From positions 347,501 through 411,500 of the forward strand of contig NW_022145564.1 in NCBI RefSeq assembly GCF_000002235.5: a DNA stretch of 64,000 bases, written 5' to 3'. Below the pieces are notes generated by a model. It was not told the DNA's origin and made no database searches. It worked only from the letters and a program-made list of their open reading frames with translations. The stretch is from Strongylocentrotus purpuratus (Eukaryota; Echinodermata; Echinoidea; Camarodonta; Strongylocentrotidae). The translations under genes were made by a program, and so were the position numbers. This document shows positions 1-11,363 of the stretch, in pieces. Position 1 is the first letter of the stretch. Every line of letters starts with the position of its first letter.

Positions 1-317
1 AAAACCATGATATGTTTATTGAATAGTCCGAAACGATGCATACAATCTATCTTAATCAAGATTTGATTATAAGGCCTATGGGTACAGTCATGTTGAATGA
101 CGATGAAGATGCCGACATTGATAAAGATGATGATGATGATGGTGGTAACGATTATCATGCATGATTATACTGATATAGTGAGGTTGCTGGTTAGGAGAAT
201 GAGAGAAACGGTAATTGTAGTGGTGGTCATGGTAGTGATGATAATGATCATGTCGATTTTTATTGCGGAAAGTGATGCTATCGTTTATAGTGAAGATACA
301 ATTTACTCTTTCTAATC

Positions 318-408
318 CATAGTACAGAAAACTACGTCTGCAATGAGTTTATACAGATTGATGTGATTATTTAAAGTCTGCTCATTCGTTAGACCAGTAT
401 TCTCAGTT
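318..408 (+). pseudogene. Decayed partial copy of the first visible KCNH exon
   Basis: Two blocks, 318-352 and 380-408, closely resemble 531-566 and 601-629 of the functional exon, including its acceptor and the stretch encoding the S4-S5 linker. The spacing is shortened and the frame is broken by stops, so it cannot code. It lies about 210 bases upstream of the real exon and looks like a local duplication that decayed. It could also be an old alternative exon. Confidence 0.5.
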
Positions 409-540
409 AGTTGATGGTGGCTATGATGATAATGATGATAATGATGACGATGATGATGATGATGATGATAATGATGACGTCATGGTGATAATGACAGTTT
501 TCCTTAATACTTACTATTAAAACTCTTACCTATACTACAG

Positions 541-2191
541 AAAACGACGTCAGCAATGAGTTTATTAAAGACAGCTCGATTGCTGAGATTACTTCGTGTT
601 GCTCGTCGTCTAGATCAGTATTCTCAGTTTGCTCCAGCCGTCGTGTGCCTACTCATGTGTGCCTTCACCCTGGTCTCTCATTGGATGGCTTGTATATGGT
701 ACGCTATCGGGGAACAACAAAGACCAGAAATACAGTATGGCTGGCTAGACATGTTAGCGCAAGATTTATTTACTCCGTATACGGTAAGCCATATTTCATG
801 AAATATAATAATCAATTTTCGACTAAATATTATTTATAAAAAAAACATGGAGAGCAAATTCAGGTATTCTTATGACATTCACAAAGTATATACACAGTAG
901 TATAGAAAATGGCAAAAAGTCCATTTTCAAAGTTGACCTTTGTTCTTGAAGTACTGTACTTACTATCACAATATCCGCAATACTATTCCATTTTAATACT
1001 TAGAAACGTCTTAGTTATTTTCATCAATTCTACATTGCATGCTTGTGCATTTTCCTGCTAGAATTAAGGAGGAAGATGACAGGGAAAATGTCCTGCATGT
1101 TTCCTCAGGTCATTCTTTAAATTCAAATGTGCAAGAAATGAAACAGGTGTGATAATAAAATATGACGAGGAAAAGGCAGGTACGTCATGACTGCCGAGAT
1201 GACTAGCATGCTTGTTAAAACATTCAACCACTATAGAGAATGACAGTGTGAATGCACCCATGCTGAGACTCCCTGTAATAACACATTCACACAGTCTGAG
1301 CCTGGGGGGAGTGACTAAAGCGTAAAGCAGTTATTAAATTCTAACACCTCCCAGGGTACTATTGCCCTGCTTGGCTCCTATTGGTCGGTTCTATATCACG
1401 TGGTTGTAACACGAATGAAATTAATTAACGCATGTTCCTTCTTATTTCTTGCCGGATTTCTTGTCCCATATATTCATTAAAGGACCACTCTAAGTCGTTT
1501 CTCCTCACTCACGGTGGATGATGCAAATAAATTGCTAAATGTTAAGAACAAACAACATATTGCTGATATACTGACTCATATGGAAGGGAACGGCAATGCA
1601 TGTAGACGAAGTTCATTTGAATAAAACTAGTGTCACATGTTCCCTTTGCGAATAGGCCACGACGTTTTGATTGTATATCCTTTGAATATGACGGACAAAG
1701 TAAGAGGACAAAATATACAGTTCCTCACTCTACCCTCAACAATTGCTGTGGTAGACAAAGGAACATCCCTTCACTGTTATTATGTAAAAATGTGTAGAAA
1801 AGATGAATATGCATGTGACACCTGTTCTACACATTTTTACATAATAGCAGTCAAGGATGTTCCTTTGTCTACCACAGCAATTGTTGAGGGTAGAATGAGG
1901 AACTGTATGTCCTTTTTCTTTGTCCGTCGTGTTCATAGTGTATATCCCTTTCCCAAATATATACTGTTTATAGCTGGTATGGAAACTACAACTCGTATGT
2001 AATTTGGTATATTAAAAAAAAAGACTATTTGAGAGAAGTAAGTAGTTAGCCTTGTATTTTTATTACGATTCTGATTATAAATGGAGGGGAGATATTTGTA
2101 CTGTATAACTAGATTTGAAGCAGACATAATATTATGTACCGGACATGTTTCCTCTCTATATTGTTTCTCTGTCTTTGTCTCTCTGTCCGTC

Positions 2192-2222
<31 letters not shown>

Positions 2223-2350
2223 GTGCCTGTCTCTCTGTTTATAAATGAACTAAAATGAACTGTCTCTGCCGGTCTCTCTGTCTGCCTCCCTGTCTGTGTC
2301 TATGTCTCTGCCTGTCTCTCTGTCCGTCTCTCTGTCCGTCTCCCTGTCTA

Positions 2351-2412
<62 letters not shown>

Positions 2413-5400
2413 CTCTCTGAAGGTGTTAGTTGCTCGGAGGCATTCAATTTGTAGCTTTCCCACGACTCATATCCATCTTCTCATGGGAGGGTGACATTTA
2501 CACTTAACAGGTCTATGAATTAAGACTAATCCTAGCTAGCGGGTTGGCATTACACCGTTCTGATATTTCATGCGCCATTAAATTAGTCTTGTTTATTATG
2601 CCCTGGGTAAGATATTATCTAACACCCTTTCTGGACGTGCAGTCTAGAGATACGTATTCAACGGAGTTCTGTATTTGACTGGATTACACCTTGGCTACAT
2701 GTTTCATGTCACAAACTCTCAATGAGAACGTTATTTTCTGCTAACACTGGCTATGGGGAATATACAGTCATGTTTAGTTTATTAAACATCGCAAAGTTAT
2801 TGAATATACAATTATGATCTCTCTCTCTCTCTCTCTCTCTCTCTTCATCCCAATCTCTAATCTCTTTATCCTTGGTGTTTTTTCCCCATTTATATTTGTA
2901 CACTATTGCCCATAAATTTGGAATAACTTTTTCGTATCTCTTTTCATGGAATGATTGTGTCAATATGCTTTTTTTTTATAGACAAACTTTATAGCTTTTC
3001 AGAACTTTAGAGATCAATGTCTATGAATCTGTAGACTCATCAATAAAGTTCCGAGAACATGAAAAATCAAGAATATACTATATTGTCACAATGATTTCAT
3101 GAAAAGAGTTACTAAATTAACTATTTCATCTGGGTGACAAAGTATTTCTCTGTAACTATCATCATACTTTCATTTGGCTAACATAGGTTTGTAATCTATT
3201 TCAATGTTTTTCATTTGTTTGATTAAACGCTTGTTTTTTTCTTCATGAATTTATCGATATGTTTTCTCTTGTACAGAATGCATCGACAGGTGGTCCGTCA
3301 TTAAAAGATAAATACGTCTCATCTCTATACTTTACGTTAACCACACTAACCACGGTGGGGTTCGGTAATATAGCGCCCTCAACGGACGCAGAGAAATTAT
3401 TCGCCATCTGTATGATGCTTATAGGATGTAAGTACAAAACCAAACTTCTGATCGGATTACATCATCCCTCCTCCTCCTCCTCCTCCTCCTCCTCCACCTC
3501 TTCCTCCTCCTCCTGCACAGATTTACTTGATTTCAAACCCATGATAGAGCTTTGAATTAACATACGTGTCCTATTTGTTTTACTGTTTCTTTGGTCTAGC
3601 AAGCATGTCCAATCTAAACTTGCCGATCATTATGTTCACGACAAAGTGTGTAATTGATACGTCTAACCAAAAAAAAAACACAGCAAAAGAAAAGACACTA
3701 TGAAATCACCCCCAAAATAGACAGAAAATTTAGTTCCACAATACATTTATTATTCATTTTCAAAACACCCTGTAAGAACTGCTTCTCCTTCTCCTATTTC
3801 TTTTCAGCCCTTATGTTCGCGTGTATCTTCGGGAACATGACGGCGATCATTGAGCGTCTCTACGCCGGTATATCCCGGTATCAGCAGCAGCTCAACCTGG
3901 TCAAAGAGTTCGTCAAGTTTCACAATGTACCCAATCCGTTACAGAGTCGACTCAAGGAGTATTTCAAACACGCTTGGGTTTATATGAACGGAAATGACTT
4001 CCATGAAGTCGCTGAGGTAAGCAGAGTTTTAAACTTTTTTCTGCGATTTTTTATTCTACCACTTACTCACTAAATAGAAGTGTCGTAGTCGAGTGATTTG
4101 ACTTGAAATGCAAAGGTCGTAGGTTCGTTCCCCGTCACTGCACTATTAAATGTCCTTTGGCAAGGCATTTATCTACATTTATCACGCTTTACCCAGGATA
4201 GAAATGGGGGCCTGGTAGGATGGTGCAAGCCTTTGGGTTAGTAATTGCCATATACCCTCACGGTGACCATATCATAGAAATACTCCCAGGGAGTGGAGAT
4301 AGTGCCCATTGTTAAACCGATGACCGGGGTAATAATGTCTGTAAATCGCCATTTTCTTGATAACGTGACGTACTATGTGAAGTCGTTCATAAAGTAAATG
4401 CATCTTAATTTATTTAAATTCTCTGAGGTGAGGTTACCTTTAACGTCTACCCTTTTCTTTCTTATTAATTTCAAAGGTTATGGCCGACTTTCCTGATTTT
4501 CTTCAAGCTGATATATCACTTCATTTAAATCGTAATCTTCTCAAAGAATCCAACGCATTTCGAGGCGTAAACCACGGATGTTTACGAGCGTTATCCATGA
4601 AATTCAAGGTAAGTTATAAATATATTTGAACTGTTATATGATTATGCCTTTTGACCCTCAAGTGTGATCATCTTTGTCCTTTCCAAATGGATCGGTTTAC
4701 CAACATATTCAAATTCATGGATGTTTCTTTCCTGGGGACCTAGTGACGATGTGTTCCGTTAACCTGTTGTTAATGAATGAACTACAATTGTTGTATAATC
4801 CAGTCTGCATGCATTGCTTGTTGCTATGTCAGACAAGCCTCGAGCAAGCTTTCGAGTTGTCAAAGACAACTTTTTATTAAACAGTATGTATGCCATATGC
4901 ATTTGTTTGTAAACCGGTCTATGGACATAATATAATTATAGTATATTTGACTTAGTTTACATTATTTCTACTATTGTTATCTGTTTGTTTGTACGTGTAT
5001 TTGTATTTGATATCTAACCCCAAGTTTTGGTTGCAATAAAGAAATAAAAATAAACAAATAAATCACTATCACTTCTTACTGTGTGTATAAACGTAAATGC
5101 TACTATATTTTGTGACATTGTCTGTTGTCAATCGATAAAGAAATGATTCTCTTCTTTTGACAGAGGACCTGAGTGGGTGAATTTAATGTAACTTCTTTCA
5201 TTTCCTACTGCGGAAATATAGATGACTAATATATTAATTTAATATGAAAAGCATTTCTTTTTCCAAATGAAGGACTTTACACTTGCTGCTCCATAACTAA
5301 GATGAATAAGTCAAGTCTGCCAATATCAAAGTTAGTTTGTTCGGGAAAGCTTAAAGAGAAGGTTGAGTTCTGGGAAGAGGTGAAAAATAATTTGTGAGCA

Positions 5401-8400
5401 TTACTCATTCTTATTATGCAAGTGTGGAAGAACATCAGTTAAGACATGTTCCCTGAAAAGCATGGCTCTTCAAATGCCTTCATATTCTAAATATGCATGT
5501 AACATCGTAAAAATCGGGGGGCCGGCTTTTTACGCCACGTGTTCGTGTAGTCCCATATACATCTTTCTGTGCAAGTGTTTGTAACTTTACCAAGACTTGG
5601 CCAAATTTCTTATCATTTTGATGATTCCAGAACCTTGCAATACACACAAATTCTTATATGCTAGATGATCAACCTTTTCTGGTCGGTTCCACACCGTTTT
5701 TTTCACAATGCAATCGCATGACCAGAACTCAACTTCATCTTTAAAACAAAAACAAAAAGTTGGACAAGTTGACTATTAAAACTACGAATTGTGATAAGAA
5801 GACGGCAAAATATATCGAGCTTAGACTTCTTTATAAAGGGTTACACCAAAGCGTAATGTAAGCCAATTTGTATAAGATGTCTTCCAACTGAAGAACATAA
5901 TTGGTGACTGTTAATTGATTTCATTCTTTCATTTCCTTGTTCTTCTTTATTTAGACAACGCACACAGCTCCTGGTGATATATTAATACACAAAGGCGACT
6001 CGTTGAATATCATGTACTTTATATCGAGAGGATCCCTGGAAATTTTACAGGGAAACCTTGTTTTAGCAATTTTAGGTAAGTATGAACGTAATCCTATTAG
6101 TAGTATCTTTCCTGTGCCTTGTGTATAATATTATTATGCAAGAGCACAAAAGCGTGATGTATCGAGCTGCAAAGTTTCAGGAATTAAAAAAAAAATCCAT
6201 GTGCTTGCATGGACCGAAAGTATAAACAAACAAACATTCGTCGAAAAGATAATTGCAGGCAAGAATGATTTGGTCGGGGACAATCGCATGAAAGTTGATG
6301 ATGTTACTATATGTATCATACAACGTATGATTATAATATTATATGTTCAGCGCCACAAATACAGTACTTACCATTTTGCCCTTACTAAGCGCTTCCAATA
6401 TTATAAAACTATCAGGGTGTTTATTCTCTCTCATATTTTTAACTTGATCGATCGACAAGTTAAACACTATCACCACAACGTCAAAAACGAAATTATATTT
6501 TCAAACAATTTGTGTTATCCCTTCTATTCATCAACCTTACAGGAAAGAACGATGTTGTAGGAGAGAATTTCTGTACGTGCGAGGATGTAGGGAGGTCAAA
6601 GGGCACCGTGAGGGCATTGACCTACTGTGACCTGGTGACCTTAGCAAGGGATGATCTGATGGATGTGATCAGGTCATATCCAGACTTCAAAGAACATTTT
6701 GCAGAGAAGGTTGAAATCACCATGGATATGAGAGATGTAAGTTTATGTGTATATTTTGTTATATATTGTACAATTGCAAACAATGGTTGTTTCAGATGTC
6801 AATAGGTAATTGTTGACAGCCGGGCCAATCTTATAAAGAGTTGATATCAATCACAACAATGTACATACGAGATAGGAGTATGCAAACTTGCAATTGATTG
6901 GAGGACTTCCGATTGATCCAAAACAATCGCAACTCTTTATAAGACGGGGCCCTGGTCACACTAGGCGTTGTGGCGTGCGCCTGTAATCCAGCTATAAGTG
7001 GAAGTTACAAACTGATTCAGCCGAGGACGCAGGTTCGAAACTGAGTCACGTCTTTCGGATGGTGACGTTTAAAGGTCGGTCCCCAGACGTAAATAATCTT
7101 ATCTGATTGATACACGTCTGTAAAAACCCAATACACACACACACACACACACGCACAAGCAGTCCTCGTAAGGAGAGTCTCATATAGGCCAATCAAGTTA
7201 GTTCGCTGATGTTCAGATAACATCAGTATCACTAATATATTAAAACACAAAAGTAACTTAACATTTCTGACACATGTAAGACAGAAATGTGTATAACTCA
7301 CAGGCATGGCAAGGTGGTAGTATGGAAGCGTCTACTTGTGTTTTGCTTGTTGTGAGTTCGCATTATTAACCGGGTACAGAGGCAAGATTATGCAAAAGGG
7401 ATACACAATCCTAGGAATAGTTTGATAAGTTAGAAATGCAAATTAAAAAAATACATTCCAATTCCTTTTTAGACGGTGGGAGAGACATAAGAACACAATG
7501 GGGCATAAATCGTCTGTTTAAAGACTGGAAAGTGTTAATTCTGTGTAAAATGATTAACATTAACATACGATATTTCCTTTGTGTGGCAAACATGACGTTT
7601 GTCACATATACCAAAGAGTTGTGTTGTAAAACCCTAATTCTACCACTGACTATCCCTTTGATAATCATCAATCCGACTTAAAAATAAAAGGACTCAGTAA
7701 TGCCTTACTTGGTATCATTAAAGGGATCGTTTAACAATGTTAAATCTGAGATGCATGGCCGTACGTGTTACCTGTGTCTGTGATTCTCTGTCTTGGGATT
7801 CTTGAATGACCTAAAGGTTCATAATTATAATTGCAGCATGAGCTAAATCCAGGATTTTGTTTCAGAATCGGAGGCATGAACCGAGTCACTTTAATATTCT
7901 CAATTCCCATTTGTACGTTAACAGTATGATCCATCTGAGAGGCGACCCTCAGCGGTTCCTGAGAAAGACCTTGAGGCTGACAAGACAACAACACCTCCAA
8001 AGAAAACTTCAAGTACACGAAACAACTTGTCAGTTAGCAATACCAGGTTAACTATCACACCTATGCAAAGCTCTGAGAACCTTCAGACTATCTATCGCGC
8101 TACATCACCCAGTACTAGGAGACGCTTCAGGAAACGAAGTGAGAAGTCAAGATCCGCGTCACAAGGTAAGAGTTTTAAAGTCCGTCTGTACCTGTTTGGC
8201 CAGGAGGGACTAGACCACCCAGGTTGCTCACTGACAGGTGGTTATCTCATCAACTCAGCTCTCAATTAACATAAGAAAATGAGGATCATGGGGGACCAAC
8301 AGGCACTGCTTAGGCATTATTTTTTATATAGAGGGAGCAAGTAGCTACAAGTAGTATAATGGGGCTTTAAATTACTTTTGATCACCCGGGTGAGCTTCAT

Positions 8401-10162
8401 CAACATTAGTGCTGTTTTCCCTGAGGGCCCTTCAATTATGGACCTGCAACTGTGGCCCTGCAATTACGGCCTTGTAATTATGGCCCTGCAATTAAGGCCA
8501 TGTAATTATGGCCCTGCAATTATTGTCCTGAAATTATCGCCCTCCAATTATGGTCCTGTAATTAAGGCCCTGCAACTATGGCCCTGCAACTATGGCCCTG
8601 CAATTATACCGCATCAATGTTGCCAGGTATCAATGTACACCTGGGTAGAAAGTGGTAAACGTGGATTAATTATCTTGCTCACATTTCGATTAGCACTACA
8701 CTAGGGTGTCTGGAGGATGTCAAATAATAGAACTCATTTTATGTTTGGGACATAACAACAGGATGGTGGAAAAAAAATTATCAAAATTGAGAGTACCGTT
8801 CAACTGTAATTATTCAAATCTGTAACATCGCGGAATCAAGATACGTTTCAACAACTTGAATCTGACTGCAGTATTAGATTAGACTACAAGCTTGAAATTA
8901 CCAAATCAGGGGCCCTCTTTTGGTTCCACTTCACTTTTTACAACAGTTATCAGTTCTCAATCCTACTTCATTTAATGCGCTCATAGGAGTAAGAATTTTC
9001 TTTAAATTATCGAACAGTTTGAAGTAGACGAGTGGGAGAAATAAGATATTGTATTTAGTCCTCAATGTAACTCATGAAATTCGATCACTAATTCTGAACC
9101 TTTGCAGAATCTTCCAAGCGTACCACGGTCGACATCGAGATGAATCGACTGAACGCTGACGACGACGAGGAGGAAGACGAAGGCGAAGATGCTCCGATGA
9201 TTCCTAAACACACCAGCAGTCCTCGTGCTCCACAAAAACGTGAATCCATTCCTCATAGCCCTCTCAAAGAGACTCAGTATATGGCAGCATCAGAACCACA
9301 ACTTGCTGAGACAAAACAGAGAGGGCGTGTGTCAGGCGGGCTGGGGATTAGAGGAACGCCAGAGGGTGCTCCAACTAGTTCATCAACGGGACAAATTGCA
9401 CCCTCAGCAGTACATATTGTGGATGCGAACAAACTTGTGTGTGATAGAGCAGTGCATAACAAAATAGATGAGCTTTATCTGCAGCTGGATAATATTGAGA
9501 GAAGTTTTGATGAGAAGAGGAACGAGATCATTGATGTTTTGTTGAAAGAACAAAAGCAGAAAGAAATGGCGGTGATTGCACAGACCATGCAACAAGATGC
9601 CCAAACATTGCTTCATAATATCATGCCGTCCACCAATACCAATCAGCAGATTCCCAGTGTGTCGAATCGTGTCCCTGCCACATTGGCATCTGTTATTACA
9701 GGAAACAATGGCACGTCCAACGATTTACACGATGTGGATAGACTCCTAAGCCAGCCGTTTCCAGGTGATCAACCGGTGGATGTTCCAGTCCTGCTACCGG
9801 AATCGAATTCCCATTCAATGCCTCGTCAACAATCCATGTATTCCTCAAACACTATGCCACGTGTCAAGAAATGTGAGCAACCGAGCGAGTCGTACACGGA
9901 AACACAAACATTACATCGGCAATCACGCTCTCCGCGTTCGGACAAGCGATCGTCGTCGACGCGCTCGCAACGTCCAAGCTCTGCATCCGGCCGCGTCTCA
10001 ACAGCACATCGCTCTGTTTCTGGCCACAACCTTCAGGCTGCCTCATCGACTCCGTCTGTAAGCGGCAGGCTATCTACGGACACACCTGAAGATATATGGC
10101 TAGAACGAACGGATAATAGAAAGAAAAAGGATGACTCGATCATTTCGTCAACGTATTGCTAA
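541..10162 (+). CDS. KCNH: KCNH-family (ERG-like) voltage-gated potassium channel, 3' part
   Basis: Eight exons join in frame: 541-783, 3277-3427, 3808-4016, 4477-4608, 5955-6075, 6543-6736, 7925-8165 and 9108-10162 (2346 nt, 781 residues plus TAA). All use AG/GT sites. Visible residues 8-24 are the end of S4, with K/R every third position; 33-56 are S5; 99-112 are the pore helix and filter VGFGN; about 120-141 are S6. A C-linker and a CNBHD follow. The last exon has an acidic run, a predicted coiled coil (near 9440-9620) and a Ser/Arg-rich tail. S4-S5 and the C-linker look most like ERG (Kv11), but the outer pore reads GFGNIAPST, as in EAG. The protein would form tetrameric K+ channels in the plasma membrane. 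Exons for the PAS domain and S1-S3 lie upstream of the window. ERG versus another KCNH branch is less certain than the family. Confidence 0.93.
1671..1947. repeat. Long inverted repeat (hairpin) in KCNH intron
   Basis: Arms of about 125 bases (1671-1800 and 1824-1947) are nearly complementary around a loop of about 25 bases. A central stretch of about 40 bases per arm is perfectly paired. It may be a foldback MITE or a double-stranded RNA source. No transposase or known small RNA was recognised. Confidence 0.8.
2162..2420. repeat. CT-rich microsatellite
   Basis: A degenerate CTGTCTCT region passes into a pure (CT)n run of about 50 bases in the KCNH intron. A shorter run lies at 2816-2843. 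Open frames here are repeat artefacts. Confidence 0.9.
4078..4400 (+). repeat. tRNA-derived SINE, old copy
   Basis: A B-box-like GGTTCGTTCC near 4122 is followed by a body shared with the fuller element at 37990-38335, including the segment ending in GACCGGGGTAATAATGTCTGTAAA. It lies in the KCNH intron between the C-linker exons. The A box is eroded. Confidence 0.6.
4609..5954. other. KCNH intron with a dispersed repeat copy
   Basis: No exon is visible. About 5530-5720 is similar to the reverse complement of 43062-43260, so it is one copy of an interspersed repeat. An AT-rich stretch follows. Confidence 0.55.
6822..6952. mobile_element. Foldback MITE with GGGCC ends
   Basis: Inverted arms (6823-6844 and 6930-6952) both contain the CTTATAAAGAGTTG motif. 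The element is about 130 bases with no coding capacity and sits in the KCNH intron. It resembles the small foldback elements at 11217, 15339 and 29309, which also end in GGNCC/GGGCC. Confidence 0.65.
6961..7125 (+). repeat. SINE-like element with a 7SL/Alu-domain-like head
   Basis: The first 40 bases contain GTGGCGTGCGCCTGTAATCC followed by AGCTA, which resembles the 5' Alu domain of SRP (7SL) RNA. A B-box-like GGTTCGAAAC follows at 7032. The tail CTTTCGGATGGTGACGTTTA is of a kind I associate with marine-invertebrate SINEs. A (CA)n run closes it. It may be a 7SL pseudogene or a 7SL-headed SINE. Confidence 0.45.
8426..8607 (+). repeat. 14-bp minisatellite, 13 units
   Basis: The unit GGCCCTGCAATTAT repeats head to tail with point variants. 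The 182 bases hold 13 units without indels. It lies in the last KCNH intron. Confidence 0.9.
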
Positions 10163-11216
10163 TAAATCGCACATAATTGTCATCCTAATCATATGGTATA
10201 TGTGTTTTTCTAATACTCGTTTTGTTGCCACATGGTAAGATACTACGTAACAGCTGGCGATCCAAGGAGTATTAAATCTGCAACAATAATTATCTTATAA
10301 GTACGCACATTATTCACAATGTCTGTCCACGTGCTTGCTGCGTGGACAAGACATGTTTATTCACGTGCTTACATCGTGGACAAGACATGCGCAATGCATG
10401 ATCCTTCGGTTCCTTCATGTGACCCGGAAGGAATACGAATGGAGGTTAGGCTGGAGAGGACCAATCAAAGAATGGGATTTGAAAACTCGCATCACGTGTT
10501 GAATTCATCACATGATCATGTGCCGAGTTTGTGCCGTTGATAAAATGGAGAATGACTACGTCTTTTCTTATTCATGGGTGGGATTTCTTCAGAATTCTGA
10601 GTTTCATCTACCGATGATAAATATAGTGTATTTACGCCATCATAACATGTATAAATCCGTACAATATTTTCATATTTTTATTTAAAGGTAAAGATGTTTG
10701 ACTGTAGTAGACCGAAGTTTTGTAGAAAATTATGGCAAAAGTGAAAATGAAAACTTTGACAACTAATCTGCCTAACTTGTCCTATGTGACGTTTATTTTT
10801 TAATGCGGTATCCGCTACGGAGTCCTGATACATGTTTATGCACGGCTTCTCACATGGATAGAAACGAAAAGATACGAACGATCGTTAACGCTTTAAGTCC
10901 CAAACTCGTTGTCTCAAAGGCTCAAATGTCTTACTATCTCAAGAAAATCTGAGATTTAAAAAAAAAATGTTTAGGATCCAAATAAGCAAAAATTGTACTT
11001 GACAGAACATTCTTACATTAGTGCTTATTGAGGGATTTTCAAAAATCGTGAAACAAAATATCAAACCTTAGTTTTTCGAAACCAGTTGTAAGATATTAAA
11101 AAATCACCACTTTTCTCTACTTTGGACAAATTAATTATAATTCAATCATGATAACATTCGAAAAGTTGGGACACATAAAAACACATTTTTCCTGTGTCAC
11201 TTTATGGCATAATCAC

Positions 11217-11363
11217 GGACCGGTTTCACAAAGTATTTTTTCAGTGACAAATGACGAAAATCAGTGACAAATCTGCTGATAACCAATCAGAAGCAAGGAT
11301 TTCACTAGCTTATAACAAAAATTGTCATTTGTCACTGATGTCAAGTTTTGTGAAATGTGGCCC
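11217..11363. mobile_element. Foldback MITE
   Basis: The ends GGACCGGTTTCACAAAG and its imperfect complement at 11341-11363 flank an inner pair, TCAGTGACAAATGA and TCATTTGTCACTGA. It is about 147 bases long and non-coding. Confidence 0.7.

Noticed and set aside
8378..8704. 108-residue open frame
   Set aside because: It is a translation of the 14-bp minisatellite.
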